The position numbers were made by a program, and so were the translations under genes. The notes below the pieces were generated by a model, which saw only the letters and a program-made list of their open reading frames with translations, made no database searches and was not told the DNA's origin. Shown here one piece after another: positions 62,401 through 64,000 of a stretch of DNA of 64,000 bases (the stretch's first letter is position 1; each line of letters opens with the position of its first letter). This DNA comes from an uncultured bacterium (lineage in GTDB: Bacteria > Myxococcota_A > Polyangia > Polyangiales > Houyiibacteriaceae), in the NCBI GenBank assembly GCA_938024995.1, contig CALJDU010000033.1, positions 243,023 to 307,022 of the forward strand. The letters run 5' to 3'.

Positions 62401-62915
62401 TTGCCTTCACCACTCTTGCCACCTTGGAGCAGCGGGTGCTGCGACAGCTCTTCGTGCACGCGCCGCGCTTGGTCGCTCGCGAGCGCGTTCATCGGGTAAA
62501 GCAAGATCGCCTTGATGCCGAGGTTCCCCGCTTCGCGTTCGCGCAAGCAATGGTCGAGCACCGGAAACAAAAAGCACTCGGTCTTGCCCGAGCCGGTGCC
62601 GGTGGTGACCAGCGTCGACGTGGGCGTGCGCCCGCCGCCGCTCGCGAGCCGCTCCCACGCGCGCAGCTGATGCGCAAAAGGCGTGTAGCTCGGCCGGACC
62701 CGAAGCGGGCTCTCGGCCTCAGCGCCGCCGGCGGGCTCGCCCATGCGAAAGGGAAGCGAGAGCTCGATGAAGGGCCCGCGAAAGAGCCCGCGTTCCTCGT
62801 CTTTGAGAAACGCTTCAAGCGCCGCGCTCACCTCGTCGGCGCGCAAGCCGAGCGAGGTCCGCAGGTAATCAAGGAGCGAGCGCTCGACCTCGCTCGCAAC
62901 AGCCATCGGCAACAT
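56436..62915 (-). CDS. Giant DEAD-type helicase with DUF1998 and C-terminal nuclease-like domain
   Basis: A 2159-residue protein. Helicase core: Walker A TGTGSGKT (105-112), VVLDEMHTYDGAQGSDV, GVGTSATIGSG, and in the C-half LTCTPTLEMGIDVGDLSS and LQRVGRAGRKTG. Several zinc-type Cys pairs occur (CRACG, CPDC, CSRC, CPSC/CPRC, CEDCG). DUF1998 lies near 1650-1720 (YDEVPGGSGYVEKLAKDG; CTHCEDGCYRCL). Around 1790-1890, RPDFLLQRDDG, EVAIYCDGLAFH and VFTLTWHDL resemble Vsr-like PD-(D/E)XK nucleases. The layout is like Druantia DruE or a fused DISARM DrmA-DrmB. ATG 62915 has AGGGGAG upstream. The methylase gene lies before it and UvrD after it. Confidence 0.85.
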   Translation of the reverse strand: MLPMAVASEVERSLLDYLRTSLGLRADEVSAALEAFLKDEERGLFRGPFIELSLPFRMGEPAGGAEAESPLRVRPSYTPFAHQLRAWERLASGGGRTPTSTLVTTGTGSGKTECFLFPVLDHCLREREAGNLGIKAILLYPMNALASDQARRVHEELSQHPLLQGGKSGEGKGEKGHPPKVSAGIYVGGRGKRKAFTRNGLIDDRQTLRESPPDILITNYRMLDLLLMRPADRPLWRHNDPETLRYVVLDEMHTYDGAQGSDVACLLRRLKARLDTPEGHLVGVGTSATIGSGDTDSQKRLATFASDLFGEEVDTSALILEDRLTYREWLAREPQPDGAETLTLDWLDDPLGARRGLIRDARPENYADQADYLKKQIELWFGEPLTREETAALTDAQKEARRREASALYDDRHALGMKLRQHRFLHSVLRRAAEGHGPKHWRDVIPRLPDLLALRPEEQRLVLGSFLALVAHARSGTKKRPRPFLSLRVQQWIREVRRLVREVRPLPSDDEKKSREPEALAPAAVTLAWHEDKEEDAEGRVALPMAHCRACGLKGFAAAQRKREPGEEAVLENNPRVVGEAYLFGRGSARFVRLGAHRDGAQLDALHQYLCPVCLTVTLDPERHACIPRDGAPPKPVLVTLTGPAKDHDSFDRACPDCHAVDSLSIVGARNASLSSVAVSQLFLSPFAGEGGEDLARDGRKLIAFTDSVQDASHRAGFFAGRTYRFNLRTAIQTTLMEAGGALALGEVGTRLLAHFTETLGADVALSTFLPPDLAELPVVEAYKRSATAKNAEKVREALLKRLSWEVMREYGLGLTAGRGLDRSGVSTLRYDEDALTTCAEDLLSYLHEEERPFLRLELDVQNVRHYLRGLLDRLRRRGGFMDPLLREYAYDGNQWKLSKRRNPLLPGVGGASVLPRFFVTGTRTHKTFDVVSPKATTQSWLRLWTCDTLMMKFGEHLSRIVERALRVLAAHDLLHIVASGKQEVFGLNPARLALTTDTQILTCSRCKLERTAPASDPWEDERCTAHRCGGRFVQTTAKSDYYAKLYQTKRVRRVFTAEHTGLLARDDRERLEERFKQGKEADAPNVLTCTPTLEMGIDVGDLSSVMLCSVPPRTSNYLQRVGRAGRKTGNAYVAVFANAAPHDLYFHGEPLEMMDGEVRPPGVFLDSVEILRRQLIAHALDHFSQHVPTAHIPRTMGEFLNSDDFMTSFTTHYEQHREAITARFFSRFGASMKDTTRDELMRSTPRYPIEALDKAFDNERKAMQELRKHIDDVRKQLKKLEDPTAQADVVERGTTSGAEERLSYEERVAIERDDLETHARSYGRALKERRSKHPLNALTDAGVLPNYAFPEPGVLLRAVLREPKVEEEGGQKRGRRRPKTQEDLRPAATAIRELAPYNTFYAQGHRIKVSQIYLGTKSEPNHEDWRFCPSCHYHQREERAAEEQGALLCPRCGDAEYGDTGQVVRMLVFKRAESSVPKLEAGITDGADDREQESYHVVELMDVNPEEVAFAHASPTGAHTVFGYEFIRALSVRQINCGLRSDVDAQYAKSFGGQRVMQGGFVVCEDCGRVRGKKRGSEIAHAPWCPVRTRGDKESRANLFLSRAFTSEALRLLLPVIDEGVNEFLPNFRAAIQLGFREYFGGHPEHLRVTTMSEGSGRRRRNYLVIYDEVPGGSGYVEKLAKDGVLFDVMKAAVKAMQACTHCEDGCYRCLLAYQERREQAQISRRRAVEVFDELLAYRGALVKRDNLSSVDTADLLESELEWKFVRRLQRESEKRGATFHMSRYQQNNDCWVLHFGEGDASVTWNMWKQQTVTDTEHETRPDFLLQRDDGSGLEVAIYCDGLAFHVQPHLDHARLAGDVRKRRALLAGTPPRRVFTLTWHDLEEGSEVSGLWKKGSLDLLLAYLKHPDERSWRDEATEAADALIVPSLCFGKLAYNAFETALRTDASRVKAPSTQARPELMATLHERTHSAITVQIPIQAKRDNDLGKATVTVRLFDSKADRVAATFREEWRRFFLDWNLLQFHPGAFVTTSAALLEEPGYVAPEPPPPIIEDIAPLVQTTDGAVATEMGDVVAAHPDLASLLREPVVLELEPPREGMDAGLPEYVTLAWEDAKVALVYGLESLEQQELTKRGYRAFDYEATCEEPSALLAAMRGAR

Positions 62916-63090
62916 TACTCGCTCCCCTCATAGGGGTCTTTGTTTCGAAGACCCCTCTCGGCCTGCGGCCGATTCACCCCACAACGTTCGCTTCGCTCTG
63001 CTGCGCGCCCGCGGTAGCCACCGTCCTCGCTCCATTCGCTGCGCTCCCTACGCTGCGGGCGCTGGCGTCGCGGAGCTTGCTTCGTCGCGT
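62916..63090 (-). promoter_or_regulatory. Structured leader between methylase and giant helicase genes
   Basis: A 175-base gap in an otherwise overlapping operon. On the minus strand, a perfect 9-bp hairpin (aggggtctt / aagacccct, 62956-62932) is followed after ATG by AGGGGAG, the ribosome-binding site of the helicase gene. The CCCCT of the second arm can pair either with the first arm or with the AGGGG of the ribosome-binding site. Further upstream are tcggcc-tgc-ggccga (62959-62973) and an 8-bp inverted repeat gcgcccgc/gcgggcgc (63005-63012, 63055-63062). Confidence 0.45.
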
Positions 63091-64000
63091 TCACAGCCCG
63101 AGCCGTTTCGTGAACACGTCGTAGGCCTGACGCATGTCCTCTTCGCGGTCCTGCGTGTTGAAAGGCGCGACATACGTCTCGCGCAGCGCTTCCGGAAGCT
63201 CGTCTTGGGTCTGCGCGTGTTTGATGGCCTCAAACTCTTTGCGCGCAAGCCCCACGCCGGTGAGCCCCTTGTTGTTGGTGAACACCACGTTCCCGCGCTG
63301 GTCGTACCACGTGTCGCGCTCGTACTGATGCAGCACCGGAAACTGCACTCGGTAAATCAAGCACAGCTCGTCGGCGGTGAGCCCCAGCGCGAGCGCGGCC
63401 AAGGCATCGATCTCAACGAGCGCTTGCCGGCGCGCGAAACGAGTGCGCAGCGCGACGTGGCGCTTCCAGGTTTGGCTGAGCTGCTTGTAGGTGGCGAGGT
63501 CGTGGCCGAGGCCGCGATCTTCGGCGCGCGGATCCTCGGTGGTCGGCGCGTCTTTTCGGAACGCGGGATCGAAGAGCTCTTGCCAGAGGTCTGCGTAGTA
63601 GGTGGTGAGGCAGTTGAGGCGGAGCGCGCGGAGGACAAGGGGGACACGGGTGGCGTCGCTCGCGAGAGGTACGCCAGAAAGCGTCGACTCGTAGAGGTCG
63701 GACTTTCCCGTAGTCTTGATGAAGAAGTCTATCGGGAGGCTGAGCGTCATTGCGTGGAACGCAGCTAGGAGGTCGGGCGACTGGAGGGCGACACCAAATA
63801 CGGTGTGGACGTGAGTGCTAGCGGGTGGGACCAACGTGGACACTAGGGTTCGTTCGCCTGTTGGCGCCAACATCCGGCGGTGAATATGTCGATACCGCGT
63901 CGTGATCGGCTCCCCCTTCCAATGCGGGGTCCGCTTCACAAACTCGGCGGGCGAACACGCGGGCACGTAGTTGGTCCGCGGGAGGTAGTCGTCCGGGATC
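63091..64000 (-). CDS. C-terminal part of an Eco57I-type DNA methyltransferase (runs off right edge)
   Basis: An open frame of 303 codons without a start in the window; it continues past base 64000 (PDDYLPRTNYVPACSPAEF at the edge). The pattern RYRHIHRRMLAPTGERTLVS, then VPPASTHVHTVFG, SLPIDFFIKTTGKSDLYEST and LRLNCLTTYYADLW, is that of the target-recognition/C-terminal region of large adenine methyltransferases (Eco57I, PglX-like, type IIG). The catalytic NPPY motif would be outside the window. No PD-(D/E)XK is visible here. It is the first gene of the set in view, 175 bases before the giant helicase. Confidence 0.7.
   Translation of the reverse strand, partial: IPDDYLPRTNYVPACSPAEFVKRTPHWKGEPITTRYRHIHRRMLAPTGERTLVSTLVPPASTHVHTVFGVALQSPDLLAAFHAMTLSLPIDFFIKTTGKSDLYESTLSGVPLASDATRVPLVLRALRLNCLTTYYADLWQELFDPAFRKDAPTTEDPRAEDRGLGHDLATYKQLSQTWKRHVALRTRFARRQALVEIDALAALALGLTADELCLIYRVQFPVLHQYERDTWYDQRGNVVFTNNKGLTGVGLARKEFEAIKHAQTQDELPEALRETYVAPFNTQDREEDMRQAYDVFTKRLGL

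Noticed and set aside
60939..62933. A plus-strand ORF of 664 codons opposite the giant helicase
   Set aside because: Composition typical of antisense shadow; the minus strand holds conserved helicase motifs across the same bases.

Overview
The window is a high-GC stretch that most likely comes from a myxobacterium (Myxococcota, Polyangia/Sandaracinus-like). The reasons are several Hanks-type Ser/Thr kinases, large Cys-rich repeat lipoproteins, Asp/Gly-rich lipoprotein linkers, a MYXO-CTERM-like C-terminus (gene at 33770-36293), a sigma-54-type Fis regulator and an ECF factor paired with a kinase-like protein. High GC gives long meaningless reverse-strand ORFs almost everywhere; these are left out. 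No rRNA, tRNA, CRISPR array or insertion sequence was recognised. All homology calls are from reading the protein sequences; no searches were run.

Layout. 1-9.6 kb: the start of a penicillin-acylase-type lipoprotein, a four-gene cell-envelope operon (TPR protein, Cys-rich lipoprotein, small membrane protein, alpha/alpha-toroid protein), nadB with a clear intrinsic terminator upstream of it, and a lipoprotein with 14 Cys-rich repeats. 9.9-14.4 kb: a GstA-type glutathione transferase, a DinF-type MATE exporter, a PLP decarboxylase split by a one-base frameshift, and a PlsC-like acyltransferase with altered active-site motifs. 14.4-27.6 kb: a leftward, tightly overlapping operon starting with a GGPP-synthase-like prenyltransferase, with a CrtC-like lipocalin-fold protein, an FAD amine-oxidase-type oxidoreductase and four small unknown proteins. 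It ends in a kinase-AAA-TPR protein and a Fis-family regulator, and is headed by a LuxR regulator plus another kinase. This looks like an uncharacterised isoprenoid pathway with its own regulation. 27.8-33.6 kb: Cys-rich and Gly-rich secreted proteins, a PH-domain membrane protein, an SLC13 transporter and an NAD-dependent epimerase.

33.8-48.8 kb: three paralogous surface proteins, two of which share a roughly 1.26-kb six-unit Cys-rich repeat block. Between them lies a three-gene stress/defence-type module: a TerB_N/TerB/TerB_C protein, a BrxD-like P-loop ATPase and an Lhr-like helicase. A relic of a further Cys-rich paralogue sits at the module's 3' end. 49.1-52.1 kb: a transmembrane Ser/Thr kinase, an ECF sigma factor and a degenerate kinase paralogue that is probably its regulator.

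52.3-64 kb is a defence island. It holds a GmrSD-like DUF262/DUF1524 protein, a UvrD-type helicase with an N-terminal ParE/RelE-like domain, a 2159-residue DEAD-helicase/DUF1998/nuclease-like protein and the C-terminal part of an Eco57I-type DNA methyltransferase that runs off the right edge. A 55-codon remnant of an RNase D-like exonuclease abuts the UvrD stop codon and marks a likely island junction. The methylase/DUF1998-helicase/toxin-UvrD set resembles DISARM and Druantia components but is not a standard arrangement of either, and is the best candidate for an undescribed system. The TerB-BrxD-Lhr module and the prenyl operon come next.
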